A stretch of DNA of 64,000 nucleotides from Sphingomonas sp. CFBP 8760 (GCF_014841615.1 NZ_JACYUG010000002.1:292614-356613), one strand, 5' to 3'. Positions 46,551 through 56,735 are shown, counted from the stretch's first letter. Notes: generated from the sequence alone by a model not told the origin. Numbers and translations are program-made.

Positions 46551-47897
46551 GTGAGCAGACGATTCGGTGCGGTCGCACTCACGCTGATGCTGGGGGCGTG
46601 CAGCGGCGCCATCGTGCCGCCCGCTCCGTCATCGATACCGGCAGCCCGTCCGCCCGGCGGGGCGGGGGGCAAAACCACCCATCATCCGGTTCGCGACACG
46701 GCACCGGTCAATATACGGCAGGCGGATGGCCGGATCGTCGCCGCCCTGCCGATCGCACCGCAGCCGGTGGTGGTCCCAGCGGGTGCCGCGACCGCGCAGC
46801 AGGCCGGCATCGTCGCCGGCCCCCCGGTCGCCGCGCTGCCGATCACCGATGCGCAGGCCGTGGCGGCACGGACCGCGTTCGCCTTGTCCTGCCCCGGCCT
46901 GATGCGTCGGACCGACGGCTCGGGATTGACGCGGGGGACGGACTGGCAGGGCGCCTGCGCCGCCGCGCGCCAGCCGGGGGATGCCCGCACTTTCTTCGCC
47001 ACCTGGTTCGAAGCGGTGCAGATCGGCGACGGCAAGGCATTCGCCACCGGCTATTACGAACCTGAAATCCGCGGTTCGCTCGATCAGCGACCGGGCTATG
47101 CGGTGCCGGTCTACGGACGGCCGACCGATCTGGTCGATGTCGATCTCGGACAATTCTCGACCGACCTGAAGGGCAAGCGCGCCCGTGGCCGCGTGGAGGG
47201 CAAGGCACTCGTCCCCTATTTCGATCGGACCCAGATCGAACAGGGCGCGCTGGCCGGGCGGGCGCCAATCATCGCCTGGGCCGCCGATCCGGTCGAGATC
47301 TTCTTCCTCCAGATCCAGGGTTCGGGCCGGCTGAGGCTGCCCGACGGATCGGCGCTGCGCATCGGCTACGATACCCAGAACGGCCGTGACTATACCGGGA
47401 TCGGCAGTTTGATGCGCCAGCGCAACCTGCTCCAGCCGGGACAGGCATCGATGCAGGGCATCGTCGCCTGGCTCCATGCCAATCCCGAACAGGGCGCGGC
47501 GTTGATGCGCGAGAACAAGAGCTTCGTCTTCTTCCGCGAACTCGATGGGCCGCCGCAGGGGGCGATGGGCTATGCCGTGACCGGCCAGGTCAGCGCGGCC
47601 GCCGATCCGAAATTCGTGCCGCTGGGCGCGCCGCTGTTCCTGTCGGTCGATCGCGCCGACGCGACGGGGCTGTGGGTTGCGCAGGATACCGGCGGGGCGA
47701 TCAAGGGCGCGAATCGGATCGACACCTTCTGGGGTGCGGGCGCGGGAGCGGAGGCGACGGCGGGGGGCATGGCGGCGCGGGGTACTGCGTTCCTGCTGTT
47801 GCCGATCGGCACGCTGGCGCGGCTGACACCCGTGGCGCCTGTGGCAGCACCGCCGGTATCGATCGCGGGGGCGGCAGGTGCGTCACCTCGACCCTGA
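46551..47897 (+). CDS. mltA: Membrane-bound lytic murein transglycosylase A
   Basis: 448 residues from a GTG at 46551. Lipobox LGACSG near residues 14-19, a low-complexity linker, the MltA domain (GYYEPEIRGS) and the 3D domain with the catalytic DTGGAIKG and RIDTFWG. Cleaves peptidoglycan. The last 20 bases overlap smr in another frame. Confidence 0.94.
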   Translation: MSRRFGAVALTLMLGACSGAIVPPAPSSIPAARPPGGAGGKTTHHPVRDTAPVNIRQADGRIVAALPIAPQPVVVPAGAATAQQAGIVAGPPVAALPITDAQAVAARTAFALSCPGLMRRTDGSGLTRGTDWQGACAAARQPGDARTFFATWFEAVQIGDGKAFATGYYEPEIRGSLDQRPGYAVPVYGRPTDLVDVDLGQFSTDLKGKRARGRVEGKALVPYFDRTQIEQGALAGRAPIIAWAADPVEIFFLQIQGSGRLRLPDGSALRIGYDTQNGRDYTGIGSLMRQRNLLQPGQASMQGIVAWLHANPEQGAALMRENKSFVFFRELDGPPQGAMGYAVTGQVSAAADPKFVPLGAPLFLSVDRADATGLWVAQDTGGAIKGANRIDTFWGAGAGAEATAGGMAARGTAFLLLPIGTLARLTPVAPVAAPPVSIAGAAGASPRP

Positions 47898-48447
47898 GGA
47901 GGCGGCGGCGTGGCACCGGGTGATGGCAACGGTGAAGCCGTTGCGCGTCGCCGCCCCGGTGCCGCGACCCTCGACAGCGGTCGTGACCGGCAAGCCATCG
48001 GCGGCCCTGGCCAAATCGCTGGCGGCACGACGCGCCGTGCCGGTCGCGCCTGCTGTGCCGCCGCGTCCGGTACCCAAACCCGCCGTCCGCACCGCACAGA
48101 ATACGCTGGATGCATCATGGGATCGAAAGCTGGGGCGGGGCGCGGTGATCCCGGACAGTTCGCTCGATCTGCACGGGCATACGCTGGCGTCCGCCCATGC
48201 GCTGCTCGATCAGGGGCTGGACCGGGCCATCCGGCGCGGCGACCGGGTCTTGCTGCTCGTCACCGGCAAACCACCCCGACCCGAAAGCGAGCGGCCCCAT
48301 GCCCGCGGCGCGATCCGGGCGGCGGTGTCCGACTGGCTGGCCGGTTCGCGCCATGCCGATGCGATCGCGGCGGTACGCGGCGCGCATCCGCGCCATGGCG
48401 GGCAGGGGGCGCTCTATCTGGTGTTTAGGCGGCCGCGCGTCGGATGA
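47878..48447 (+). CDS. Smr-domain protein
   Basis: 189 residues from a GTG at 47878. Pro/Ala-rich N-terminus, then a C-terminal Smr domain (LDLHGHTLASAHALLD, VTGKP, GGQGALYLVFRR). Smr domains are nicking endonuclease-like modules found alone or on MutS2; in this locus a single-domain DUF1840/SmrA type. Its 3-prime end overlaps the convergent dapE by 23 bases. Confidence 0.9.
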   Translation: MRHLDPEEAAAWHRVMATVKPLRVAAPVPRPSTAVVTGKPSAALAKSLAARRAVPVAPAVPPRPVPKPAVRTAQNTLDASWDRKLGRGAVIPDSSLDLHGHTLASAHALLDQGLDRAIRRGDRVLLLVTGKPPRPESERPHARGAIRAAVSDWLAGSRHADAIAAVRGAHPRHGGQGALYLVFRRPRVG

Positions 48448-49576
48448 TGCCCGCATAGATATCGGTCAGCCGGTACAGGTCGTCGACCGCCACCGCTTCG
48501 TCCACCTTGTGCATCGTCGCGTTGAGCAGCCCGAACTCCACGGTCGGGCACAGTCGCGACAGGAAACGCGCGTCGGACGTGCCACCGGTGGTGGACAGTT
48601 CCGGCGCGATCCCCGTCACGTCGCCGATCGCCGCCGCCACCATATCCGACAGCGGGCCGGGCGGGGTCAGGAACGCCTCGCCGGAGATGCGGGCGGTGGC
48701 GGTGCCGCCATGCCGCGCCGCGATGGCGGTGATCCGGTCGGCCAGTTCCCCGCCGCTGTGCAGGTCGTTGAACCGGATCGACAGGCGGGCGGTGGCCAGC
48801 GCCGGGATCACGTTGGTCGCGCCGTTGCCGACGTGCAGATCGGTGATCTCGATGTTGGACGGCTGGAACCAGCGATTGCCATCGTCCAGCCGAACCGCCT
48901 CGATCTCCGCCAGCATCGCGACCAGCCGGGGGATCGGATTGTCGGCGAGATGGGGATAGGCGACATGCCCCTGCCGCCCGGCGACCTCGATCCAGATGTT
49001 CACCGATCCGCGCCGCCCGACCTTGATCGTATCGCCCAGCCGCGCGGCGGAGGTGGGTTCGCCGACGAGGCACCAGTCGGGGCGCATCCCCCGCGCGGCC
49101 ATCCGCTCGATCAACGCGACGGTGCCGTAGGTGGCCGGCCCTTCCTCGTCGCCGGTCACGATCAGGCTCACCGTGTCGCCCGCCTCGCGCGCGGCCGCCG
49201 CGACGAACGCCGCCACCGCCCCCTTCATGTCCACCGCGCCGCGCCCGTACAGCATGCCGCCGCGCACCGTGCCCGACCAGGGCGAGCCGCTCCAGCCGTT
49301 GCCCGGCGGCACGACATCGACATGCCCGGCAAAGGCGAGGTGCCGGCCCCGGTCGCCGCGTACCGCGAGCAGGTTCTCGACCGGGCCGTCCGGGGCGTCG
49401 CCGACGACGAAGCGGTCGACCTCGAACCCGGTCGCCGCCAACGCCGCCGCCAGTATGTCGAACACCGCGCCGCGCGCGGGCGTGACGCTGTCGGCCCGGA
49501 TCAGCTCCGCCGCCAGTTCGACCGGATCGATCGTCACCGGCAAGGGCTCACCGGGCGCCGGCCGCGGGCTGTTCAT
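48425..49576 (-). CDS. dapE: Succinyl-diaminopimelate desuccinylase
   Basis: 383 residues. M20 peptidase fold: FAGHVDVVPPGNGW, GRGAVDMKG, TGDEEGPA, with the zinc His, Asp and Glu. Makes L,L-diaminopimelate in lysine and peptidoglycan synthesis. The start at 49576 overlaps the end of the GST gene by 29 bases, so these are co-transcribed. Confidence 0.95.
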   Translation of the reverse strand: MNSPRPAPGEPLPVTIDPVELAAELIRADSVTPARGAVFDILAAALAATGFEVDRFVVGDAPDGPVENLLAVRGDRGRHLAFAGHVDVVPPGNGWSGSPWSGTVRGGMLYGRGAVDMKGAVAAFVAAAAREAGDTVSLIVTGDEEGPATYGTVALIERMAARGMRPDWCLVGEPTSAARLGDTIKVGRRGSVNIWIEVAGRQGHVAYPHLADNPIPRLVAMLAEIEAVRLDDGNRWFQPSNIEITDLHVGNGATNVIPALATARLSIRFNDLHSGGELADRITAIAARHGGTATARISGEAFLTPPGPLSDMVAAAIGDVTGIAPELSTTGGTSDARFLSRLCPTVEFGLLNATMHKVDEAVAVDDLYRLTDIYAGIIRRAAA

Positions 49577-50219
49577 ATTGCTGGAGGACCCAGTCCTCCT
49601 CCTGCGCGCCGGCGATCCAGTCCTGCATCCAGCGGTGGTTCAGCACCGCCTCCATATAGCCGGTGGCGAACCGCGCGACGGGCAGCTGATAGGTCACGAT
49701 CCGCGTCACCACGGGTGCGAACATGATGTCGACCGCACCGAACGCCCCGAACAGGAACGCGCCGTCCGATCCGAACCGGGCGCGTGCCTGCGCCCACAAC
49801 TCCATGATCCGCGCCAGTTCGAGGATGACGTCGTCGTCGGGCCGTTGCGCGGGGAATATCTGCCGGATGTTCATGGGGTGTTTGCGGCGCAGATGCTGGA
49901 ACGAGGAATGCATCTCCGCCGCCATCGACCGCGCCATCGCCCGCGCGGTATCGTCGACCGGCCAGAACCGGTCGCGGCCGACCTTGTCCGCCAGATATTC
50001 GATGATCGCCAGGCTGTCCCACACCACCGCCTCGCCGTCCCACAGGATCGGCACCTTGCCCGACGAGGGCGCGAACTCGTCGCCCTGCCGCCGCCGGTCC
50101 CATTCCGCGTCGTAGAGGGGCACGACGACCTCCTCGAACGCCAGCCCCGCCTGCTTGGCGGCGAGCCAGCCGCGCAGCGACCACGAGGAATAGGCCTTGT
50201 TGCCGATGATGAGTTTCAT
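49548..50219 (-). CDS. Glutathione S-transferase family protein
   Basis: 223 residues with a thioredoxin-like N-terminal domain (MKLIIGNKAYSSWSLRGWL, catalytic Ser/Tyr region) and cis-Pro in KVPIL, then an all-alpha C-terminal domain. Substrate not known. Precedes dapE with a 29-base overlap. Confidence 0.88.
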   Translation of the reverse strand: MKLIIGNKAYSSWSLRGWLAAKQAGLAFEEVVVPLYDAEWDRRRQGDEFAPSSGKVPILWDGEAVVWDSLAIIEYLADKVGRDRFWPVDDTARAMARSMAAEMHSSFQHLRRKHPMNIRQIFPAQRPDDDVILELARIMELWAQARARFGSDGAFLFGAFGAVDIMFAPVVTRIVTYQLPVARFATGYMEAVLNHRWMQDWIAGAQEEDWVLQQYEQPAAGAR

Positions 50220-50322
50220 ACCGACCGACTAGGCGAGGTCCCCGGCGGGGGCAACCACCGGTGTCGGGGGTTTACGATCGATCGCCGGCGGCCCTAGCAT
50301 CGCCGGCGAAGGAAAGCGGCGC

Positions 50323-51126
50323 ATGGCGGTGGTGATCGGATATGGAGGCGACGGCGTGACGCGACGGCGCGGTGGCGCGGTGGTCGCGACCTTGTCCGTC
50401 CACGTCCTGCTGTTGCTCCTGATCCTGTCGGGGCGGGGTCCATCGCCTGATCCGGTATCCCCGTCCGCCGGCCTCCGTGTCTTCGACGTCGTGCCGCCAC
50501 CGATACCGCCCGACGTCGCGCCGACCCCGCCGCCGCCGATGCCGCCCCGGCCGGTGCGATCCACCCCGCGTGACGGTGGATCACCCGATCGGGCGCGGCC
50601 GGCTCCCGCGGTCTCGTTCGACGCACCGGCCCGTATCGCCGCCCTGATGGCGGAGCCTTTGCCGGCACAGGCCCCGCAGGGACAGATTCCTTTGCCGGGA
50701 CTGGCGGCGGCGGCACCGTCATCGACGGGTGCGGGTACCGGATCGGGGGACGGCGAGGGCGGTCGTGGTCGCGGCGATGGCACCGGATCGGGGGACGGTC
50801 GCGCCGGGCTGGCGAAGGCATTGTGGATCAGCATACCGTCGCCACGGCAGTTCGAGGCCCATTGGCCGGAGCGCGCATGGCGGAACCGGGTGTCGGGTCG
50901 GGTGATGTTGTCGTGCATCGTCCCGCGCCCCGGCCCGCCACGCCGCTGCCGGGTGGTGTCCGAATATCCCAGGAACCTCGGCTTCGGCGCCGCAGCGATG
51001 CGATTGTCCAGATTGTTCAGGATTCAGCCGGTGACCCGTGGGGCGGAGGTCCAGAACCTGCCGGTGATCGTCCCCATCACCTTCGACGTGCCGATCGATA
51101 TCAGGCTGCCCACGCCCGCGAACTGA
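50323..51126 (+). CDS. TonB-like energy transducer protein
   Basis: 267 residues. One N-terminal transmembrane helix (VATLSVHVLLLLLIL), a Pro-rich periplasmic spacer (PPPIPPDVAPTPPPPMPPRPV), a Gly/Ser-rich stretch with a repeated GTGSGDG, and a C-terminal TonB-like fold (VSGRVMLSCIV, LGFGAAAMRLSRLFRIQP). It is smaller and less regular than a canonical TonB, and no exbB/exbD sits beside it. Its stop forms part of a hairpin with the convergent engB end. Confidence 0.75.
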   Translation: MAVVIGYGGDGVTRRRGGAVVATLSVHVLLLLLILSGRGPSPDPVSPSAGLRVFDVVPPPIPPDVAPTPPPPMPPRPVRSTPRDGGSPDRARPAPAVSFDAPARIAALMAEPLPAQAPQGQIPLPGLAAAAPSSTGAGTGSGDGEGGRGRGDGTGSGDGRAGLAKALWISIPSPRQFEAHWPERAWRNRVSGRVMLSCIVPRPGPPRRCRVVSEYPRNLGFGAAAMRLSRLFRIQPVTRGAEVQNLPVIVPITFDVPIDIRLPTPAN

Positions 51127-51144
51127 CCGGCGATCAGCCGGTCA
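51124..51144. terminator. Palindromic hairpin covering convergent stops
   Basis: TGACCGGC-gatca-GCCGGTCA (8-base perfect stem) contains the stop of the TonB-like gene in its left arm and the engB stop in its loop. Could end both transcripts. Confidence 0.4.
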
Positions 51145-51772
51145 CCGCCTCCATCACCGCGGCGCGCAGTTCGGCGATGCCCATGCCGCCCTCGCTGGAG
51201 GTGGCGATGATCTCCGGATGCGCGGCGGGGCGCTTGCGGGCCTCCTCCACCGTCTGCTCGGTCACCGCGGCGAGGTCGGTCGCCTTCACCTTGTCCGCCT
51301 TGGTCAGGACGATGCGATAGCTGACCGCCGCCTTGTCGAGCATGCCCAGGATGTCGCGGTCGACCTCCTTGATGCCGTGGCGCGAATCGATCAGCACCAG
51401 CGCGCGCTTCAGCACGTCGCGGCCGCGCAGGAAGTCGTTGACCAGATACCGCCACTGGCGAACCATGTCCTTCGGCGCCTTGGCGAAGCCATATCCCGGC
51501 ATGTCGACCAGCCGGAACGACAGCGGGTCGCCCACGTCGAAGAAGTTCAGTTCCTGCGTCCGCCCCGGCGTGTTCGACGTGCGGGCCAGCGCGTTGCGAT
51601 TGGCCAGCGCGTTGAGCAGCGACGACTTGCCGACATTGGAACGGCCCGCGAACGCCACCTCCGGCACCACCGGTGCCGGCAGATGCTCCAGCTTGGGCGC
51701 CGATTTCAGGAAGGCGATCGGCCCGGCGAAGGTGCGCCGGGCGATCTCGATATCCTCGTCGGTGAAGCTCAC
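51134..51772 (-). CDS. engB: Ribosome biogenesis GTPase EngB (YihA/YsxC)
   Basis: 212 residues. GTG start at 51772 overlaps the yidC stop (GTGA). G1 [10 protein letters not shown]3 DMPGYGF, G4 TKADK. Needed for 50S ribosomal assembly. Last gene of the rpmH-rnpA-yidD-yidC-engB operon. Confidence 0.95.
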   Translation of the reverse strand: MSFTDEDIEIARRTFAGPIAFLKSAPKLEHLPAPVVPEVAFAGRSNVGKSSLLNALANRNALARTSNTPGRTQELNFFDVGDPLSFRLVDMPGYGFAKAPKDMVRQWRYLVNDFLRGRDVLKRALVLIDSRHGIKEVDRDILGMLDKAAVSYRIVLTKADKVKATDLAAVTEQTVEEARKRPAAHPEIIATSSEGGMGIAELRAAVMEAVTG

Positions 51773-53484
51773 TTGACGGGCGCCTGCTTGAGGCCGGGAT
51801 GGCGGGCATAGAGCAGCTTCTGCTGCAGGATCGATACGCAGTTGGTCGTGATCCAGTACACCTGCAACCCGACCGCGAACGGCGCCATCACGAACATCAG
51901 GACCCAGGGCAGGAAGGCGAAGACCTGCTTCTGCGTCTCGTCCATCGCCTGCGGGTTCAGCTTGAACTGGAAGTACATCGAGATGCCGAGCAGGATCGGC
52001 ACCACGCCGATGCCCAGCCAGTGCGGCGGCGTAAAGGCGAGCAGGCCGAACAGGTTGACCGGGGTCAGCGGATCGGGCGCGGACAGATCCTTGATCCACA
52101 GCACGAACGGCTGGTGACGCATCTCGATCGTCAGCAGCAGCACCTTGTACAGCGCATAGAAGATCGGAATCTGGATCAGCGTCGGCAGGCAACCCGCCAG
52201 CGGATTAACCTTCTCCTGCTTGTAGAGGGCCATCACCTCCTGTTGCAGGCGCTGCTTGTCGTCCTTGTGGCGTTCCTGCAGCGCCTTCATCTTGGGCTGG
52301 ATCGCCCGCACCGCCGCCATCGACGCAAACTGGCGTTGTGCGATCGGGAACAGGACCAGACGGATCGTCAGCGTCAGCAGGATGATCGCGACGCCGAAAT
52401 TGCCGACCATCCGGAACAGCCAGTCCAGATAATAGAAGATCGGCTTCTCGACGAGGCGGAACCAGCCCCAGTCGATCGCATAGTCCAGCTTCGGAACGAT
52501 GCCATCGTCGGTGTAGCGGTCGAGCAGACGGACTTCCTTCGCACCGGCGAAGAAACGGGCGCTGCCGGTCATCGACTGGCCGGGGGCCAGCATCCGGGGC
52601 TGGACGCTGTAATCGGCCTGATAGGCCCCATTGGTTCCGACGTTCGCACCGGCGCGGAACTGGCCGTCGAAGGTCTGCGACGCATCCGGCACCAGGGCGG
52701 TCAGCCAGTATTTGTCGGTGAAGCCCAGCCAGCCGCCCTGGGTGGTGAAACGCTGCGGGGCTTCGTCCACGTCGCTGAAATTGGGGGCATAATGCGCGGC
52801 GCCGTTGTTGACCGACATCGGACCGGTGTGAATCGTCCAGCTGTCGGGGTCCTTCGACACGCCGACGCGGTTGACGAAGCCATAGGATGCCACCGGCACC
52901 GCGGCGGTGCCGCCGTTCAGCACCGTCTGACGGATGGTGAACAGGTAATCCTTGTCGATCGCGATCTGGATGCGGAACCGCTGGCCGGTGGCGTTCGCCG
53001 CCTCCAGCGTCACCGGGGTGGCCGGGGTCAGGACGGGGGCGGAGGCGGTCCACACCGCATCGGCGGCGGGCGGGTTCAACCCTTCCGCGCGCCAGCCGAA
53101 GCCGGCGAAATAGGCGTCGGGCGCACCGGCGGGCGACAGCAGGCGGATCGGCGCGGAATCCTTGGCGACCGTCTCGTTGTAGCGGAGCAGCACCAGATCG
53201 TCGATGCGCGGACCACGCAGGTTGATCGATCCGCGCAGGCCCGGCGTCTCGATCCGCACGCGCGGCGTCTCGGTCAGCACCTGCCGGCGATCGCGCACTG
53301 CGGCGGGGCTGTCGGCGGTGGGATCGGCGGCGGGATTGGGCACCGCCACCTGCTTGCCGCCCTCGATCTTCGTCGCGGGCGGATTGGCGGTGGGGAAGAA
53401 CCGGTTCTGGATCAGCGGCCAGCCGAACAGGATCAGCGCCGCGAACACCGCGAACAGCACGAAATTCTGGCGATCGTCTTTCAC
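51769..53484 (-). CDS. yidC: Membrane protein insertase YidC
   Basis: 571 residues. N-terminal helix ([18 protein letters not shown]), large periplasmic beta-domain, and C-terminal insertase core with the conserved Arg and five helices. Inserts membrane proteins with or without SecYEG. Coupled to engB. Confidence 0.96.
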   Translation of the reverse strand: MKDDRQNFVLFAVFAALILFGWPLIQNRFFPTANPPATKIEGGKQVAVPNPAADPTADSPAAVRDRRQVLTETPRVRIETPGLRGSINLRGPRIDDLVLLRYNETVAKDSAPIRLLSPAGAPDAYFAGFGWRAEGLNPPAADAVWTASAPVLTPATPVTLEAANATGQRFRIQIAIDKDYLFTIRQTVLNGGTAAVPVASYGFVNRVGVSKDPDSWTIHTGPMSVNNGAAHYAPNFSDVDEAPQRFTTQGGWLGFTDKYWLTALVPDASQTFDGQFRAGANVGTNGAYQADYSVQPRMLAPGQSMTGSARFFAGAKEVRLLDRYTDDGIVPKLDYAIDWGWFRLVEKPIFYYLDWLFRMVGNFGVAIILLTLTIRLVLFPIAQRQFASMAAVRAIQPKMKALQERHKDDKQRLQQEVMALYKQEKVNPLAGCLPTLIQIPIFYALYKVLLLTIEMRHQPFVLWIKDLSAPDPLTPVNLFGLLAFTPPHWLGIGVVPILLGISMYFQFKLNPQAMDETQKQVFAFLPWVLMFVMAPFAVGLQVYWITTNCVSILQQKLLYARHPGLKQAPVK

Positions 53485-53538
53485 GGCGTCATGCTTCCCA
53501 TCTTGGGTATTCGAACGGGGACGTTCACGGGTGCGTCG

Positions 53539-53751
53539 TCAGGGCACCGGGTCCGGCCCATACCCGCCCCAGGGATGGCAACGGGCGATGCGCTTCACCG
53601 CCAGCCAGCCCCCCTTCAGCGCGCCATAGCGGGCAAGCGCGGTGATTGCATAGGCCGAACAGCTGGGATCGTACCGGCAGGTGGGCGGCAGGATCGCCGA
53701 AGGGCCGATCTGCCATCCGCGCACGAGCAGGACAAGCAGCCTGGCGATCAT
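53539..53751 (-). CDS. yidD: Membrane protein insertion efficiency factor YidD
   Basis: 70 residues. MIARLLVLLVRGWQ, then CRYDPSCSAYAITA and CHPWGGYGPDPVP, the YidD/DUF37 signature with three conserved Cys. Overlaps rnpA by four bases. Confidence 0.96.
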   Translation of the reverse strand: MIARLLVLLVRGWQIGPSAILPPTCRYDPSCSAYAITALARYGALKGGWLAVKRIARCHPWGGYGPDPVP

Positions 53752-54131
53752 CGCCCCGACGGCTTTCGACCGGGTTTGCGTGGCGGGCGGGGCGGGGGCG
53801 CACGGTAATCGGGGCTGGCGATCTTGCGCAGCGCCTTGTCGAGTTCCGCCCGCAACAGGGCGTAGTCGCGCTCGATGCCGCCATCGCGCCCGATCAGCAC
53901 ATGATCGGCACCGGCGACACCGCCGGTCGGCAACAGCTCACGCGCCAGCATCCGCAGCCGGCGTTTCATCCGGTTGCGGACCACCGCGTTGCCGATCTTC
54001 TTGGTGACGGTGAAACCGACCCGCTTGGTCGGATCGCCATCGGCACGGTCGCGCACCAGCAGGACGAATCCCGGCATCGGCGCGCGCCGACCCGCGTTCG
54101 CCGCCAGGAAATCCTGGCGGCGCTGCATCAT
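53748..54131 (-). CDS. rnpA: Ribonuclease P protein component
   Basis: 127 residues. RNR motif in VRNRMKRRLR, KKIGNAVVRN region and a Pro/Arg-rich tail. Assists the RNA subunit in tRNA 5-prime maturation. Start at 54131 (MMQRR), two bases after the rpmH stop. Confidence 0.94.
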   Translation of the reverse strand: MMQRRQDFLAANAGRRAPMPGFVLLVRDRADGDPTKRVGFTVTKKIGNAVVRNRMKRRLRMLARELLPTGGVAGADHVLIGRDGGIERDYALLRAELDKALRKIASPDYRAPPPRPPRKPGRKPSGR

Positions 54132-54133
54132 GA

Positions 54134-54268
54134 TTATGCCGACAGCTTCTTGCGGCCGCGTGACCGGCGCGCCCGGATCACCGCACGGCCGCCCACGGTC
54201 GCCATCCGCGAGCGGAAGCCGTGCCGACGTGCCCGCACCAGGTTGCTCGGCTGGAAGGTGCGCTTCAT
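54134..54268 (-). CDS. rpmH: 50S ribosomal protein bL34
   Basis: 44 residues, [18 protein letters not shown] and the [13 protein letters not shown] end, typical bL34. Start at 54268. First gene of the operon. Confidence 0.97.
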   Translation of the reverse strand: MKRTFQPSNLVRARRHGFRSRMATVGGRAVIRARRSRGRKKLSA

Positions 54269-54305
54269 CGTTCATTCCTCAAACAAATTCATCGTAACGA
54301 AAAAC

Positions 54306-54324
54306 GGCCGCCCGAAGGACGGCC
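54306..54324 (-). terminator. Hairpin with T-run upstream of rpmH (attenuator or end of an upstream transcript)
   Basis: On the minus strand: GGCCGTCC-ttc-GGGCGGCC (8-base stem with one G-T) then GTTTTT. It faces rpmH about 40 bases upstream of its start, so it could attenuate rpmH or end a minus-strand transcript from the comM side. Confidence 0.45.
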
Positions 54325-54468
54325 TTGCTGGGGGGCGCATACTGACACACCCGCGCCAAGTCAATCTGCCGCCGCCCGCCGGGGCGATACGGCCGATGTC
54401 GCCATATCCCGTGTCCCGCCCGCGCAAAACCGTTATGGAACCCGCCACGGGGCGGGGCGGGGCGGGGA

Positions 54469-55125
54469 ATGACGATGGCGACGATCGTGTCGACGGTGGC
54501 GTATCTGGGGCTGGAGGCGCGCGCCGTCGAGGTGCAGGTGCAACTGATCCCGGGCCTGCCCGCCTTCAACGTCGTCGGTCTCGGCGACAAGGCGGTGGGG
54601 GAAAGCCGCGAACGGGTGCGCGGCGCGATCGCCGCGATGGGCCTCGCGCTGCCGCCCAAGCGCATCGCGGTCAATCTCAGCCCCGCCGACCTGCCCAAGG
54701 AGGGATCGCATTTCGACCTGCCGATCGCGCTGGCGCTGCTCGGCGCGATGGGCGTCGTCGATGTCGAGACGCTGGCAGAATACGTGGTCGTCGGCGAATT
54801 GGGGCTCGACGCGCGGATCGCGCCGTCGCCGGGCGTGCTGTTGGCCGCGCTCCACGCCAGTACCGAGGGCAAGGGCCTCGTCTGCCCCGCCGCGCAGGGG
54901 CCGGAGGCGGCATGGGCGGGATCGGTCGAGGTGATCGCCGCGCCCGACCTCCTGGCGCTCATCAATCATTTCAAGGGCCACGGCCTGCTCGCGATGCCGC
55001 AACCGGGCGAGGTGGAGGCGGCGTTCACCGGTCCCGACCTGCGTCAGGTGAAGGGGCAGGAAACCGCCAAGCGCGCGCTGGAGATCGCGGCGGCGGGTGG
55101 TCACAACCTCTTGATGGTAAGTTAG
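54469..55125 (+). pseudogene. comM: comM (YifB family AAA helicase), 5-prime part only
   Basis: The frame reads a normal ComM N-terminus (MTMATIVSTVAYLGLEARAVEV, FNVVGLGDKAVGESRERV, SPADLPKEGSHFDLPIAL) up to AAAGGHNLLMV, then stops after one more residue. Intact ComM continues with the Walker A motif GPPGSGKS, Walker B and zinc Cys. Here the ATPase and C-terminal domains are missing from the window. The break is at about 55117. Its partner half presumably lies beyond the right end. ComM promotes branch migration during natural transformation, so that function is probably lost. Confidence 0.9.
55105..55125. other. Probable left attachment site (island junction in comM)
   Basis: comM homology ends within CAACCTCTTGATGGTAAG, after the codons for GHNLLMV. 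The recombinase gene starts 24 bases later. The exact core cannot be fixed without the right junction. Confidence 0.65.
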
Positions 55126-55148
55126 GCTACACGGGATTATGCGACGGC

Positions 55149-56735
55149 ATGGACGTCGTCATTTACGTGCGCTGGTCGTCGATCGAGCAGGGCAAGGGCA
55201 GCTCGCTTCAGCGTCAGGAAGGCGATTGTCGCAGGTTCGCTGCCGCTCGAGGCTGGAACGTGGTCGACATGATCGTGGACGACGGGGTCAGCGCATTCCG
55301 TGGACAGAACTCGCTGGAAGGCAGTCTGTCCAGATTCGTCGTCGACGTTGAAGCGGGCCGGCATCCGCCCGGCATCGTCCTTCTGGTCGAGAAGCTGGAC
55401 CGTCTGTCCCGCCAGAACGTGCGTGCGGTGGTCTCCTGGGTGCTGCGGATCACCGAGCTCGGCGTCGTGATCTGCACGGTCGAGGACGGTCGCCAATACG
55501 ATGCCCACAACATGGACATGGTGGCCATGATCGAGGTCGCGGTGAAGGCCGGGCTCGGCAATCTCGAGTCGGAAAGAAAGAGCGACCGGGTGGGTGCCGC
55601 ATGGGCCGCGAAGCGTGAACGTCTTCAGCAGGGCGATCGCACGGTCATGACCCGCCGCGCCCCCGGCTGGCTGGCGGTGGAGGGGTCGCCTCCGACGTTC
55701 GTCGTGATAAAGGACAGGGCCGAGACCGTTCGGCGCATCTTCGAATGGACTGCTGCGGGCTTGGGAAAGCATCTGATCGCGCGCAACCTGAACCTGGAGG
55801 GCGTGGCCCCCTTCGGTCGAGCGGACGGATGGCACGCCAGCTACATTCAGAAGATACTGTCGTCACTCGCGGTCCTCGGCGAGTTTCAGCCTGGCACCAA
55901 GCCGAAGGGCGGCACGCGGACGACGGTCGGCGAGCCGATCGCCGGCTACTATCCCCCGATCGTCGACGCCGACCTCCGCGCGCGCGCGTTGGCCAGCATG
56001 GCGGATCGATCGCGGATCGGCATGGGTCGCGGTCGACGGCTTTCGAACCTGTTCGGCGGACTCGCGAAGTGCGAGTGCGGAGCCCGGATGACCTTCAGGG
56101 CGAAGGGCGCTAGGGTCCGGGCGAACGGCGACGTGGTGCGCGAGGACTATCTGGTGTGCGACGCCTACCAGCGGGGCAGGGGCTGCCGGAACGCGAACCA
56201 CTACAACTACGAGATCGTCGAGCGGTGCGTCCTCGACGCCGTGCTGGCGCAGGCGGTCGAGGACCGGCACTTTGAGGCGCCGGCGGAGGCGCGGCGGATC
56301 GAGATCGAAATCGCGGATCGGACGCGGAGCCTCGCCCGAATCCGCGAGCGGGCGGACAACGCGATGGAGTTGGCGATCGAATCGAAGCGGCCCGAGCCCC
56401 GGGCGCTGTATCTGAGGCTGGTGGCCGAGGCCGACGCGGAGGAGTCGGCGATCGACCTGTCCCGGAATCAGCTCGTGGTGGCGCGGGGCGCGGTTTCGCC
56501 GGCTGAGCATGCCCGCCGGATCGAGGTGTTGCGTGGAGGCATGACGTCCGACGACGAGAGCGAGCGGCTCGCGGCGCGGATGAAGATCATGGGAGCGCTG
56601 CACGATCTGGTGACGTCCATGATGTTCAGCAGGCGGAGCCGGCTGGTCGGACTGGAACTGGCGAACGACGCGTACGTCGTCGTCCATCCATACGGCGAAG
56701 GGATCACCGCGGGCTATGTAGCTGATAGGCCATGA
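55149..56735 (+). CDS. Large serine recombinase (island integrase)
   Basis: 528 residues. N-terminal resolvase domain with YVRWS (Arg8, catalytic Ser10), SLQRQ, then LDRLSRQN; a recombinase domain (about 190-290); a zinc ribbon (CECGARMTF, CDAYQRGRGC); and a C-terminal coiled-coil of EI/RA repeats (about 380-460). These large serine integrases insert mobile DNA at a specific attB. It sits directly inside the broken comM, so comM is most likely its attB. The start at 55149 has only a weak upstream GGGA. Confidence 0.92.
   Translation: MDVVIYVRWSSIEQGKGSSLQRQEGDCRRFAAARGWNVVDMIVDDGVSAFRGQNSLEGSLSRFVVDVEAGRHPPGIVLLVEKLDRLSRQNVRAVVSWVLRITELGVVICTVEDGRQYDAHNMDMVAMIEVAVKAGLGNLESERKSDRVGAAWAAKRERLQQGDRTVMTRRAPGWLAVEGSPPTFVVIKDRAETVRRIFEWTAAGLGKHLIARNLNLEGVAPFGRADGWHASYIQKILSSLAVLGEFQPGTKPKGGTRTTVGEPIAGYYPPIVDADLRARALASMADRSRIGMGRGRRLSNLFGGLAKCECGARMTFRAKGARVRANGDVVREDYLVCDAYQRGRGCRNANHYNYEIVERCVLDAVLAQAVEDRHFEAPAEARRIEIEIADRTRSLARIRERADNAMELAIESKRPEPRALYLRLVAEADAEESAIDLSRNQLVVARGAVSPAEHARRIEVLRGGMTSDDESERLAARMKIMGALHDLVTSMMFSRRSRLVGLELANDAYVVVHPYGEGITAGYVADRP

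Noticed and set aside
51124..51144. Calling this hairpin a full bidirectional terminator
   Set aside because: No T-run on either strand; kept only as a weak feature.
53646..55148. Continuous open frame reaching far upstream of the serine recombinase
   Set aside because: It runs antisense to rnpA/rpmH and out of frame through comM. The recombinase's conserved N-terminus begins at 55149.
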